From the NCBI GenBank assembly GCA_025331565.1, contig JAFREQ010000030.1, positions 2,666,001 through 2,730,000 on the forward strand: a stretch of DNA of 64,000 nt. The letters are read 5' to 3'. Of this stretch, positions 46,874 to 60,300 are shown piece after piece. Both the position numbers and the translations under genes were made by a program. The stretch comes from Holacanthus passer. Lineage: Eukaryota; Chordata; Actinopteri; Pomacanthidae. Position 1 is the stretch's first letter, and every line of letters begins with the position of its first letter. The notes beneath the pieces were generated by a model. That model was not told the origin of the DNA. It did not search any database and worked only from the letters and a program-made list of their open reading frames with translations.

Positions 46874-48330
46874 TTTGCTTTGACTTCTTCTTACCTCGCC
46901 TCACCTTTATGCATCTCACTTCTGAAACTGCTTTTTCCTGCTCCACTCTCGTCCGGCCCATACATCTCGGCTCTGACAGCAATGTTGCTCTCATCTAACT
47001 TGTATATTTCTGGTCATGTAAATATTTGATAGCCCCCTACTTTATTATTTAAACCAAACTTTGACTTGCTGTCAGGTACTGTAGCACTAGATTTAGGTAG
47101 AAAATTAGTAATAATAATTAATGAGCCTGGCCCTTGAATCAAACACAGTGTTTAGAAATGCTACATGGATGACACAAAACATAAAAACACTAGAAATTTT
47201 GGAAGGAGTTCAACCCTAAAAATGATGCATTGGCTTCTTCTTCACTCAATCACTTTTGTCTTTCACTGTTAAATTGGCTCACCCAACCCAGCGCTCACCA
47301 AGTTTATACATGTCTGGTGATATTAATGTTACAGCTCCCTACTTTACAATACTATAAACATCAACATCGCATTGCACACTTCTAAACATGCCATGATGTA
47401 ATTTGGGTTGGAATAAAGGAAGACGATTAATAAAGAAAACCTAATTACAAACATGAAAGTGAAACTATGAAGTGAATTTCGGGCAGGTTTCACAATTCTG
47501 TTCATTTTTAATGAATATTTGCATTTTGTTCATTCACGCTTTAAAAAGCAAGCCAGCATTCACCCTTTCAAACATGGTGGCTGGTTGGAAAGCAACCATG
47601 CGCATACATTCACACACTACACAGCCATCGGGGACAATTTAGGGGTTCAGCATCTTGCCCGAGGACACTTTGACACGTAGACTTCAGGGGCAGAGATCGA
47701 ACCACCAACCTTATGATGGGTTCATGGCCGCTTTACCTCCCAAGCCAGTGTATGAACAGGGTTGTGCAGAGTTGCAGTATAATAGCTACACATTTTTATA
47801 AACCAATCCCACAGCAAATGACTTAGAATCCAATAGCAGCACACAAGTCTGGCATTTTCATCTTTCTGAACAGGTCAGAACGTGCTGCGGTGACAAGCTG
47901 GATGTGACATCTACTGTAAATAACTATGGTGTAGCACTACATTATAGCAAGTAAATCAAAGTTAATGGTTACGCTTCACCCTTGAACCAATGGAAAAGTT
48001 TGGAAAAAGGCAGCTATGACTTCTGTCAGTGACTGAGCTACAGGGATGCTGACAATCAAAACACTCATTCAAAGGAGTTTAAGCCTGAGTATTTTGCTTT
48101 GACTTCTTCTTACTTCAAGCCATCTTTATATTTTTTCACTTTTGAAACTGCTTTTCTCTTCCCTGCTATTGTCCACTTAACATCTTACATGTATCTTTGT
48201 GTGTGTCATCCTCATACATCTCTGCTCTGACAACATTGTTGTCACGACAACATGTCTGAGACTGTACATTTTGTACGCGTGCATTGTATATTTCTGATGA
48301 TGTATATGTAATGCAGCCCTGCAATAGGTA
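46874..48330 (+). repeat. Diverged local direct repeats, three units
   Basis: A unit with 'ttgctttgacttcttcttac', '..ctttatg..cacttctgaaactgctttt', 'tacatctcggctctgacagcaatgttg' and 'gtatatttctggtcatgtaaatatt' at about 46874-47060 recurs at about 48093-48330, with the first 20 bases identical. A shorter relative lies at about 47225-47370 ('acatgtctggtgatattaatgttacagctccctactttacaat'). Spacing is several hundred bases and the units are in the same orientation. Confidence 0.65.
47585..47750. repeat. Interspersed repeat fragment
   Basis: The phrases 'attcacacactacacagccatcggggacaatttaggggttcagcatcttgcccgaggacactttgacacg' and 'agatcgaaccaccaacctt' belong to a repeat I recognise from fish genomes. 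Confidence 0.65.
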
Positions 48331-48689
48331 AGATCAAAAGTTAAAAGCTGCTTAATAACAGTTGTTGGGAAGACTTCCTTGTGTAAATTATCTTGCATTC
48401 ATAAGAGAGTACATTTTAGATTTATTTATCTAGAAGGAATCAGCCTATCTGCTTGCATCTCTCTCCACCAGCCTATTTTTTCCTTAACCCTCAGCCAAAC
48501 CTATTAAGTTTTCTTGTCATTTTCTTGTTCCACTGATGTAAGATAATTGCGTATAACAACACATTTTAAAGAACACAGCCTGCCTTCTTGCTAATGTTCC
48601 GAGAGGATCCCTGGATAAATAGCTTTCTTTTTAGTTGCTGTGGACAGGTTACAGCTTTTCTAACCAGGCCAAACAGCCACTTTTGTCAC

Positions 48690-49520
48690 AGTCTGGTTTT
48701 TGTCAGCAGCATATATACTTCTCAGGGTCAATAATGACCTCAGTGCTGTTGAGTGCACTGCATTAGTGCTGCTTGACCTAACAGCTGCATTCAAGCTTCT
48801 GACCATGACATCATGGCTGACACTCTAATCCACTGGTTTGGCATTTGTGGAAGAGCTTTAGATTGGTATTTAGTGGATATGTTTTTCGGCACCCATCATG
48901 CCTTGGGTTATTATGCTTTATCAAACTGACCGGTTAAATATGGTGTGCAGCAAGGTTTAGTTCTGGAGCCAGTTTTGTTCTGTTTGTCCATGCTTGTTGG
49001 TCATCGTTGCTTCTATTTTCAGTGAAGGTCGACGACCTTGTTAGGTTGGAAACCATGCTTGACTCTTTAGCTGGAGTGAATGGCTGAACATTCTGCTGCC
49101 ATTTTTGATTCGAACAACAAATTTTGAGCACCAAACTGAAAAAAAACGTTATTCTATAACAAATTACAAAAGTAAGGTCATTAATAAGTAGAAAAAATAA
49201 CAATGATTTGTGCATTTATTATGTCCTGAAAACAAAATAGCTGTTAGGGCGATGAGATGTGATTATACAGAGCCACCACAAACTCTGCAACAGCTGCTTG
49301 TCTGTTTTTTCCTACCTGTTTGACTTAATATTTCATGACTTCACAACTACTATATCTGGCAAAAACAGTAGCTATGTGTCAGTGCTCTTGACCCTCTATG
49401 AGCCAGCGTACATACTGAGATCCCTGTGCAGAGTCCCCTCTTGCTTTTCCACAGTCCACACTGAGGATTTAATGCGACCAGAAGGCCAATCAAGTCTGGA
49501 TTGCCCTGCCTGAGGAGATA
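48690..49520 (+). mobile_element. Decayed LINE reverse-transcriptase fragment
   Basis: Across frames the plus strand reads LVLLDLTAAF, then after a frame shift DHDIMADTLIHWFGICGRALDWY, then after a stop YGVQQGLVLEPVLF. In order these match the reverse-transcriptase sequence around the first catalytic Asp (xLxDLSAAFDTVDH), an RALxWF segment, and the GVPQGSVLGPLLF motif of non-LTR elements. A later piece (49400-49520, YEPAYILRS then ending near a short open frame) resembles the C-terminal part. Frameshifts and a stop show that it is dead. Confidence 0.8.
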
Positions 49521-49824
49521 AAGCTGCCAGACACAGTTATTGTGTGTGTCTATCGTGTGTGTTTAAGGCAATTCTCTATTAAGCATTTGTAATGTGTTTA
49601 GAAAAGTGTTAAATATAACATTAGTAATGCCTTCGTGCTATCCTTTCAAATGCTTATGTTATTTGTATATTCCTCAGTAATTTATACTACTACAAGTTTA
49701 TTTTCTCTGACATTGTATCTGATGAATTTGCCTCTGCGTTGCTTTTTAAACATTAGCCCTGCAGCAAAGACCTGCTCATCCAATGCAATATTAAATATCA
49801 AAATTATGAAATACCATAAAACAA

Positions 49825-49910
49825 TGATTCCAAACTTGGGAAGCGAGAGCCCCCCAAAGGGCTCCAAGATAAATCTCAGGGTTCACAAAATTATTAGGGG
49901 GATTAAAAGA
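49825..49910. repeat. Interspersed repeat fragment ('ggggtcgggccctt' family)
   Basis: A diverged relative of 26128-26180, as described there. Confidence 0.5.
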
Positions 49911-49950
49911 GGGAATTAAAAAACAAACAACAAAAATTGTTTACTTTTTC

Positions 49951-49953
<3 letters not shown>

Positions 49954-49982
<29 letters not shown>
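49954..49982. repeat. Poly-T run
   Basis: About 29 consecutive T; a second run of about 11 T follows at 50067-50077. Confidence 0.95.
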
Positions 49983-49984
<2 letters not shown>

Positions 49985-49989
49985 AAAAC

Positions 49990-52900
49990 AGAGATAGTGT
50001 TCTATTATTTCAGTCAGTTGTGTTGAGTTTAGCACCAGTTGTTGTTTTCCAGAGGAAACCTCAACTTTTTTTTTTTTGAATATTTTCAATTTTGGCTATA
50101 GACAAATTTCACATTTTTGCATATTCAGTTGACCTACTGTGCCAGCAATTAACTGAAAATAATTAAATGGAAATTTACCAACTGAACACTATCTCTGTTT
50201 CTGTAATTACAACTGAATCACTCAGTGTTTTCCAGGAAACGTCCTGAGAAATTATTAGGAGAAAAATTACAGACCCATAAACAAAGTGTTTACATTACAC
50301 TTACATTTCTTGTGAATACTGAATACTTTCACCTCTAAAAATCCTTCACATGCGTCTATCTGAGCGGGGAAAATCCCTGTTTGTCCTGCTGACGGCTCAC
50401 CACATACAGTAAATAGCATTAACACTTCAAACATGACTATCTTGACAAACAGTCCATTATTAGCTTTAGAGAGGTCACATTTATTGTATATAATAATAGT
50501 GTGAGCTGGTTGTTTCTGATTTTGTGTCCATTCCCAACATGCATGTATGTACGCTCAGTCACACACTAACTCAGAAACACACACGCAGACACATCCAGAC
50601 TGGAGGCTGTCAGGTTTAACACACCAGTCTGAATACCAGCTGTCATCACTTTTCTTGTTCCGCTGTCCCAGTCTCTTTTACGCTGTCCCCCACACCCTGT
50701 CACTCTTTGTATTCCTTTCATACACCCCCACCCGTATTTCTTGTATCTGCCGCTTCCTCTCACCTCTCAGAGAGCGAGGCAGGATCCGCCATTCTTTTAC
50801 TGTGTTGTTTGTTGACATCGCCAACATCCTAGTTGGGTAAATGTCACACCCACACAGCTCCATCAACGAGGTCTGCCCTGTCGTCAGCTTAAAAAAAGCG
50901 CACTGATTTTCAACTGCCACAATTTACTTGTGAAAATGATTAATACAATTATTAATCTATTAAACACACTTGAATCACAATGCATGTCCAAGACACTGCC
51001 TCAACAGCAATGATGCAGTATAAGCCCTTTTGGGATGTAGTGTAGGTAGGTATTGTCACAAATGCTTAGCAATTAACATTTAGAGCATGACGAATATACA
51101 GAGCATACTTGCAATAAACTATGTAATAGGAAGCAAATCCGGCAGTACAACAGAATAACAGCAAGTCCTTGGTCCTAATAAAACTCACCCTTATTTGTCA
51201 CAGAGTACAAAGTCTGGACAAGAAAATGCCATATCATCCGTGCCATCCGCTGCTTCACTGCACAAAAGCAATGAGGTGTGATAGTTTATTTTGCCTTTTC
51301 ACCTCAAGAGTTGGATCCAATGAACATCTTCATTAACTGCACTGGAGACATTAATTTGTGGCTTGCGAAAAAAGTTTACTGCTCAATAGATATAAAGCAG
51401 AATTGATGATCCCTGAACTGAAATCACACAGGTAAAAAAATCACAAGGCCCCTTGTCCTCAATATTTAACCGGCTACCAGCTAAAAGAAATTAAGGATCT
51501 TTTAAACCGCAACTACAATCCTGTACTTCACTTTGACAGCACCATCCAATCTGCTTTATATCGCCTAATCAAATATTTCTTGTTTGTAACTGATTCAAAA
51601 GTCCAAATTTATTCACCAGCATGGTTTCTCACAAGATCAAAGATAGAGGATCATAGCAAACCAAGTATATAATAATTGCATCAACTCTGGGAGCAGTTAA
51701 TTATTTTAGATGTACGTAGACATAAAAGAGCTGTATATGCTTGTTAAGTATGAACCAAATAAGACTATAAAGTGTAAAGTGTAATGTGTTAACAGGTGCA
51801 ATAAAACTAACTGAAAAGTGAGGGAGATGTCAGTCAAGGACAGTATGTTCATATGTCCACATAAGTCCTTGTGGAAGAAGATGTTTAAACAGGCATCATA
51901 AGTGAAAACACCTACGTGGGTGAGCTATTGCTACGTGGGGACTTTAAGGGTTCAGTATGCTTCAAAGAACCAGACTGTACTAAGTGTCATCCGAACATGT
52001 CTAAAGGCCAAAGTGTACCGGAGTCGCCCAGACCACACTCAAAGGTGAAAAGCACGTGAATCATTCAGTCTCTGCTCAAGTGCATTGGAAACGAAAATGT
52101 GACAGAAGAAGTTGCGATGAATTAGAGCTTGAGAATGAATCTTGAAATTTACTTGTTGTTAAATATGTTAAAGAGGTCAGAGTCACAGTGACCATTTTAA
52201 AACACATAGTATATGAAGCTGTTCATTTAGATGAGCAATATCGGATGTATAAAGCCACAGAAAGCACTGTGTATACAAAACCTCAGTATAATAGCTAAAA
52301 AAGGCCTGCTGCTGATTGTACTTTCATTTTGGAACTATTTTTGAACCATCATGGTTTGACGTCTCGGTTCAATCAACGGTCAAACGACGTCGCAAAGTTC
52401 GCTTGGATTGTCATGTCACAATGAAGAGTGCATCTTACAGGTCTGACAGCAACAAAAAAAAAAACTGTTTGCTGTGTGCTGAAAGAACCGTCTCAAAGTG
52501 TTGTTTACTTTCATGGCTGGATATTATTTATTCAGAACAAGGAGCAGCTAGTAAACATGGGGCAAATGCAGGAAATTGTGAAATTTGGTCTGAAGTAGTG
52601 GAAAAAGTTGAGGCTTTGTTAAATATAAAAAAATATGTGAGTATGTATGTATAACCATTTATGCTGTACAGTAGACTGTAGGCCAGGGTGGGAATAGAGA
52701 TGGATTTTGTCTTCTGCCTTTATGTGTATTCTGTTTGTGTGTGTCTTGCATTGCTTGTCAATCAGGATGATTTTTTTTAACAATGTTAAAATCCTGCACA
52801 CTTTCTGAAACAGGTTTGAAACTTTCAACCTTTTGAGTTCGCTGTACCTGTAAATGAGATCCGTTAAAGCTTGAACCTGGAGTTTGTCTGCCTCTTGTGT

Positions 52901-54000
52901 GGGTTTGCTCGGGGTCTAAAAACAAGCTAATTAGGAGTGTTGATAACTCTGTCTATCAAGGGTGCACAAGAAAAAGTTAGAATAAGCTTGTGCATCTGCA
53001 GTCTTCCAATGAAAAGTCAAGCCAACAAGATAATAACAGACCCATCCAATGCACTACACACTGAGTACCAGCTCCCACCATCAGGGAGGAGCTTTTGAGC
53101 ACCACATTGTCGATTGAATAGATTGGAAAACTCTTTTCTCCCTACTTCAATAAAAATTTTAAATGTCGGTGGATAAAATAGGATGAAATCGATATGGAAT
53201 CCAACAGAGCTTTATTTTCACTTATTTATAGATGATTGACTATTTTCCACTTGCAGCACCTTCATTTTTCCTGTATCATAGTTTTTTATCTGTTCAACAT
53301 CAGCGTATATCTTTTTCACCTTAGGTTTTATTATTATGTTCGTAGATTTCTCTCTAGCTGACTTGCCCTGTCTATTATGTAGGCGGAATGTTTTTTATGG
53401 ATGCAGCACGGGTCGAAGCCCAATTCAAATTTCCTACAATGTGGTACCATAAAGTGGATCTTGAACCCTGGCATACTAAATGCACACCCTTGAATGAGCT
53501 CAGCACCACTGACCATTATACCTCAGCGGAAATAAACTGGTATTGAGAATCATAATGTAGCCATAGAATGGATAAAGACACTTTTTCATTACATGACGCG
53601 AATTTAATTCAATCCAATTTCCAACCCAGCATTAAACTTATATCGTGAAATTGAGATAATATTTATACTTCTCATGCAGTCACAATGCACGCTCAAACTC
53701 CTCTCCAAGTCACAACCTTGGAAAGGACAAGTAGGTATTGAAAATGAATGCATTGCATTGAATCGGCCTGTATTTTCTCTATAGCTATTTAGATGTTTAT
53801 AGAAGCTCACATATATGAGCTCTATAAATTTTATCTGACTTGCCGATGCACAAAACATATTTTTATTCTCTCACATACCGTATGCCTGTGCTCCCCCACA
53901 GTCACTCTGATATGGTGTGCTTACTTGTTTATTTTCTCTGCCAGTTTCTCTGTCAATCACATGCTTACTCTCTGCCCAAAACTGATTCATTTATTGATCA
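49990..54000. other. Gene desert
   Basis: No gene recognised. Sequence is AT-rich, with occasional short A or T runs. Confidence 0.4.
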
Positions 54001-56132
54001 TTCATTCACTCAGTATGTCAGTCAGTGACTCAGCCTCCAACTTGCCTTACCTTCACTCTCTGCCTCCCTCTCTCAGCTCCTCGGCTGCTTCTCTTGTTTT
54101 TTTGCCTCTCTCTCTCCCTCTCTGAGGAATTGAGTGAGGACCAATGTAAGATCCCAAATTGTTGAACAGCCGCCTGGATGTTGCTGAGTTTTGTGCCACA
54201 CTGATGGACAAGCGGAGCAGTGCAGCAGAAGAGTGGTGATGGTGGTAATATAACTGCTCGGTGATTAATTACACACTGAGGGAGACGGATGCTCTAAAGG
54301 TGAGGGTGTGTGTGTGTGTGTCATTTTTGTTTTTGTGAGGGAAGTGTACTTGGGTGTCTTAGTTCGACATTAGGTGTGCGTGTGCATGTACTGAGTGACA
54401 GGGCATTAGTGGGAGGTTTTAAAAGCGAGTCTTAATTTGGGTCAGAGCTCTCCCAGGCAATTAAAGGTTGCGTACGCAGCAGAAAAGTGCAAATGAAATA
54501 GTGCAAATAACACACATACACACTCAAACACGCATGTGTGTATGACCACATGCACACACCCTGAGGAGAACACCGGGGATACAAAACCTTTCACATCTCA
54601 GCACGAGTGTGTCTCTGTTTATGTATCGATGAACACACCAGGCCGTGCACACACCATGGCGCTCGTCTCACAACATGGAAACACGCACACATGCTCATGT
54701 TCGCACAAGACCATGACTCCGTTTCCGACTGTAACCACACCATCATCCAACCGCATGAAATCAGAGTGTGTTCGTGTGTCACAGGTTCTTTGACAAAGTA
54801 AACTTATGCTGACAATTGACTGTTTGTAAAGCCTCAGGCCTCGAGTCCTTTAGCTTCTGTTACAATGTCTGTCCAGCTTTCCAGTTCTTGCATAACGTAT
54901 ATGAAGTTTACAATGATAATAGAAAGATTTATCACTCAGAACTCTTAATAAGTTTTATTACAATGAGGTCTTTTCTCATTTTTAGTAGGCTGAAATGGCA
55001 AATATAGCTGCTATGTTAGCCCTGTGAGTTGGTTGAAAAAAATCTTCCCAAATGACTTTTAAAAAAATGTTTCCAGCTTTCAGCCATTTTAAAATAACCC
55101 GTAAAGTAGCACTTGATGGTTACATACATGATACTGTGCTAAAGAGGCTAAACAGTTCCCAGTCAGCAAAGGTCAAAAGGTCATCCTCACCAGCTGAGTA
55201 CCATCATACTTGAACCTTATGATTTCACTTTAAACGTTACCAGAGACAAAGGCTTTTAGGATGAAGATTAACTAATGTGTTTGACAAATAAATAAAGAGC
55301 AGGACAGAGATGCTAATGTTAGCCTACGTTCTAATAGCATCCACGAGCAGCTTTCACAAGGTGATGAATTCACGACACATTGGATGTGCTGGTCATGAAT
55401 GGGCCTTTAACCTGCAACCCCATAAACTAATGTAGTTAGTTACTCAGTGCTCCTTGGCATTGGAGGTAACCCTCAGTTAATACTGTAGATGGTTAGCTGC
55501 ACATGCTAACATTTGCAGCTTAGAGCAGACCACACACCACTTCAAACCTTCAAAGTGTTTAGCTACAAGTCAGCTGCGGCCTAGTTATCTCTGCTAAGCT
55601 ATGATCGAACGATCTCTGTTTGGACGAGGGGTTTAGCTATCAGTCAATTGAGAGGCCGATGCAAACAAAACTTAAATAAACAAACCGAAGGAAGGCGAGA
55701 GAGTGAGCGAGCGAGCCAGTAAATGAAGGAGACTGAGAGAGTAAACAGGTAAATGAGTGAGTGAGCGAGCGGCTGACTAATCAAGTGAGTGAATGAGCAG
55801 GTAAGTGACTATGCATCCCACTGATTAAGTCAGCGAGCACTTAAGCCCGGAAAGCAGCAGAGGCATTTTATATGTTAATGCGTGCGAGAGGAAAGTTAGG
55901 AAAGAGTGTGGCGTGCAAAGAAATGAGAGGGCGAGCGGCGGTGACAAAAGGTGGGAGCTAGGCGGGGGAGGGACGGGGCGAGGGAGGGGTGGAGAGAGAG
56001 CGGGGAGTGGATGAATGTGGGGGAGCCGAGGAAGAAGGGAGAATCATTGGAGTGTGTAGGAGGGATGGAGAGAAGGAGTGAGGGTGGCTGTGGAAGCTGG
56101 TGGTAATCAGAGGGCAGTGATGGGTGGTCAAG

Positions 56133-56167
<35 letters not shown>

Positions 56168-56970
56168 CGTGCGTGAGCCCCACTGTGGTCAGGGCTCTGT
56201 GACAGACTGACACTGAGTTCCTCTGCCCTCAGAGTGTGTCGATCTGACTGTGCACGACTGTGTGTGTAAGTTGTATTTTAAGGTGGCTGAATGGATTTTC
56301 AGACATTTTTCTTCCCTCCTGCTGATTTGCCGGGTGCCTCCACCAATGGAGTTTCTGTACCTACCAGTGAGCAGAGGTATAAAGTTTGCATCAAACCTAA
56401 CCTCACATTTTAATAGGATTCTTTACTTTTTCGAATCAAAACAACCAATAAACACACCTGCTAAAACACTAACACATTTTTTTTCAAAATGAATGAATCA
56501 ATAAATGTATGTAATGACAATGACAATCCATAATTTCTCACCATTCACTCATGTAACTGATCCAATCATGACCCAATCAATGTCAGTTTCATGCTCTCAG
56601 TTATCATTTGAAATTGCAACTCTAAATGACAGTTACATATTTAATTCTACTTCTGTGATTGTACTTCTGTGAGACAGTGTGTAGTACCTAGATTTCCAAG
56701 GATATTAAAAATATTACTTCCTAGGAATATATCACTTTTCAAGGATTCAGGGGATTTTTCACTATGATTAATCACAAAATGTTGGTTATTCAAAAATATC
56801 TCTATATTATTCTTTTGCATTTGTTTGACAATATTTTTAGCAGAACGTTAATTCCTCTGACTGTAAATGTGCATCTTTGCAAACACTATGTCATCAACAA
56901 CAATCATGTGTTGGTGGAGGTGTCTCATTTAAGGCACCGGTGAAACAATGAAAATGATCCCGGTCCAGTT
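54000..56970. other. Gene desert with low-complexity tracts
   Basis: A short (TG)n tract lies at 54305-54322, a degenerate GAGTGAGCGAGC-type repeat at 55700-55815 and a purine-rich segment at 55900-56110, leading into a (TG)n microsatellite at 56134-56174. I see no gene. Confidence 0.5.
56134..56174 (+). repeat. (TG)n microsatellite ending in (TGCG)n
   Basis: About 30 bases of TG followed by three GTGC units. Confidence 0.95.
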
Positions 56971-56971
56971 T

Positions 56972-57006
56972 TGATAAGCCTTTAACCGCATGTTAAAGGC
57001 TTATCA
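56972..57006. repeat. Perfect inverted repeat, 15-bp arms, 5-nt loop
   Basis: The arm TGATAAGCCTTTAAC (56972-56986) is followed by CGCAT and then GTTAAAGGCTTATCA (56992-57006), an exact reverse complement. It could fold as a hairpin on either strand. It lies about 340 bp outside the recognisable end of the BEL/Pao remnant. Confidence 0.9.
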
Positions 57007-57344
57007 GACACCAAACACTGCATGTAGAGGCTAAGCCAACACTTTGAGCCACTGGGGTTCTGCACCTGGATAACATAAGCAACGAGCTGCCTCAGCGGTC
57101 AAAACTGTTAACCTTCTGTGTGGAACACTTGACCAGACAAAGATTGGCTCCTAATTGGCTCCCACACACAGGCCACTAATTGTTACTGGCAGGCAGACAT
57201 AACAATTTAATACAAAACAATAGAGGAGCCAAATGTGAAAACCCCAATTACCGTACTTGGAAATGAAAATGAACAAAGTTCATTCTACACCATTTGTATT
57301 TAATGAAGTTTAGTTATAGTTCTCTCAATAATGTTGTTTTTGGT

Positions 57345-60300
57345 CTTGACAGAATGCGCCAACCCCCTTTTGTCATGAAAACCCAAAGACTTTGCTAAGA
57401 GGCCAGGAAACACGTGGAGCTGAAGAATCTATGATGACTACAACATCTCCAGCAACTACACTCCTTTTCCTTTGGTTCCAACTGAGTCACTGCTACAGAA
57501 ACAGCAGGTACTCCCTGACCTATTGCTTCCAAAACAGATCAGAGATGTACTGAACTCGTCTCAGTCGATGTTTCACCTACATGTCAGATGGTTCAAAAAG
57601 TCCAGGTGGCAAAGCTGGTTTTCCTTTGATAGAAGAAGACGGTTTGGCGTGAGACAGCTTGGTGATTGGACGATGGTTAAGAATGGCTTCTGCTGTGTGG
57701 AGTCCATCATCATCCGACATCCGCTGGTGCAGGACTGAATTGAAAATGCACTTTACTATGCTCACTCAAACACCACCATGATGCGAGCCTGCTGACCGAT
57801 TGAAACATTCAGCTCCTGGAATCTGCTCATGATTCAGTGCAGTTCTCTCAGTTCTGCTCCGATGAAGTTGGTTCCATTGTCTGACTTTATACGGACAACC
57901 TGACCTCTCCTGCTAATAAACCAACATAAAGCATTTATGCATGCATCAGTCTCCAGCAAGTTTGTCACCTCCAAGTGACCTGCTGTACTGGCCAAGCAGG
58001 TAAATATCGCTCTGTTGCATTTGCAAGTTGTTATTTCCATAGGTCCAAAATAGTCCACTCCAACATTGGTAAATGGAGGTCTCTGTTTTGGAATGACTGC
58101 CATCTTTTACTCCATAGCTATTCCATTGTAGTGTCTGCAAAAGCTTTGTTCACATATGATCTTCCTCACAGTGAATGATCGCCCACTCCGCTTCCAGCTG
58201 ATCGTTCAGTGTCAAGATGTCGGTGTGATTGTGGCTTTTAATCTTTCCACTTGAGCAGCTTGTGCATGGCCAGAGGCCTTCAAACCCTTTCTCCAGTGAC
58301 TGAGCTCCAACAAAATTATTTTCAGCCTCAGACACGAGGCTGATGACACTTTGACCCTCTTCCAGTCTGAAGACTAAATCATGAGATGATCAGTGGCATT
58401 AAGTGAATCGTTAACAACTAAATTTAGTCCTTTCTGACCTGTGGATTATCACAGTCCACTATGACTTGAGTTCCTCCTTCATCTATCATTCTGTCTTAAT
58501 CTAAAGTATCATTTGTGTACCCACTGCAAAGCTGTTTGGTAGAAGGACATACGTTTTTTTTAAAGGGCAACCTTCCTTGGGGTCTTTTCATTAAAGTTGT
58601 GGACTGTTCATTGGTTCCAAGTTAGAAACGGAAATTCTACCCACCACAACAGAAGGAAGCTCCATGTCAAGGTTGCTGCCATTTCCATTTTTCAATTTAA
58701 AGGACCATTGATGACCCATCCCAACACTGTTCTTATATCATATGTGTCAACTCCAGAGCTGTTGACAATTTCCCTCGGTTCCAATATCTCGGGAGCATTG
58801 CTTCCTATCAACAAGTCAACATTGGCCTTTATGCTGAGGATAGGAATCTTTGACAAATAAGGCCACCTTTTCAAATCTGCAGCAGTAGCAATGTTGTCTG
58901 CAGTGACTGGCATTTGCTTCCGTGTGAGCACCTCCAGGAGAAGATAAAAGTTATTTACTTCAAGACCAGACACCTCCGTGCTGGAACAAGCTTTTCTCGT
59001 CCCATGGCTTTCGAGAGAAAATGAGTTCTTGCTGTAATGTTCGACTTCTGCATGAGATGTTCTGAACAGAATTTAGCTGAACTATCAGGGGGGGAAAAAT
59101 GCATACGACCTCATTTAGCTCAGTGGACTTGGACCTGCACAGGGATAATGGAGACAATACAGCAATCTTTTCCGGTCCCTGTACGCCCACATGTCTGAGG
59201 GAGAGTTGATTGCTTAACTCCTGGTGACTCATTTATTTGTCCTGACTCCACATGTGTTTTTTTGATATGAAGCTCAGTGGGATGTTGTTGATCACAAACC
59301 TCATAGATCAAGTGTGTATTACAGTTCTGGCTTATGTGTCCAAAACATAAGCATAAGCCAAAACATTTTTTTTCATTTAGAAAGTGAAGTTTGTCTCTGT
59401 GCTTCTTAACTTTAAATTGTTGGCATTGCTCTAGTTTTGTCTTCAACACAATCCATTTGTATTATTGTGGTGGCAAAACTACTTCAAAACTACTTTGACA
59501 GTAGCTTAAACTTGTTGGAAGGTCTTAAGCCAACTATTTTGAGATACATGTTCAGTATCTCCAAAGATTGTGTCAAAAAGGATTTTCACCTGCTTCTCAA
59601 GAAATACAACCACATCCATGACATGAGCCCTGTGATTGGATGTTTCCATAATGTCATGCACCATACCGCTCCATCATTCCCTGAGTTTGAAAGGCAACTT
59701 AGAAACAACCATTCTCATATTGAACTTTATTGTTGGCCAATCCGAAGCATGCAGAAGCAATCTTGTGCTCTTCCAAAATGTTTTTTGTAGAAGGCCCTTT
59801 GCTACAATGCAGCCACGTTTAGGAGCCATGTGCTGGCAGCTACAAACCAATTCTTTTGGCTGTCCTTGCGAATTGTTCCAAGTAGTACAAGCAGTCAGCT
59901 CTGTTAGCTGTGTCCTCCGCTCCGTATTCAAATGCTTTAATGAAAGCTTTATATTGAAACGGATCTCCTTCAAACATAGGAATGTGCTGGCAAGGACAGT
60001 AAGCGCCTGCTGGCGAACAAGGGCATCTGTTATTTCATTTTGCTTATGCGTGACAGTGGCGACATCTCCAGATCAAGTTTTGTTGTTGTTGGTGATTTAC
60101 ATGTTGCCTATTACTTTGATTTGCCCACGCGTTCGTTGCACGAGGTTGCAGAACTTGTGATGCTTCCCTGTGTTGATCATGTGCATCAACATATTACTTT
60201 GATGCAACTGAAAGCCTTTGAGTTTAGTCCCTTGCTGGTTGTTTGCTCTGTGGTAATGACCAATATTTTTTCTGTGTTATTTTCCATGCTGCAGAACCAT

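Noticed and set aside
24657..57340. A protocadherin-like single-exon gene expected near this locus by human synteny
   Set aside because: No long cadherin-repeat ORF is present on either strand, so if conserved it lies outside the window.
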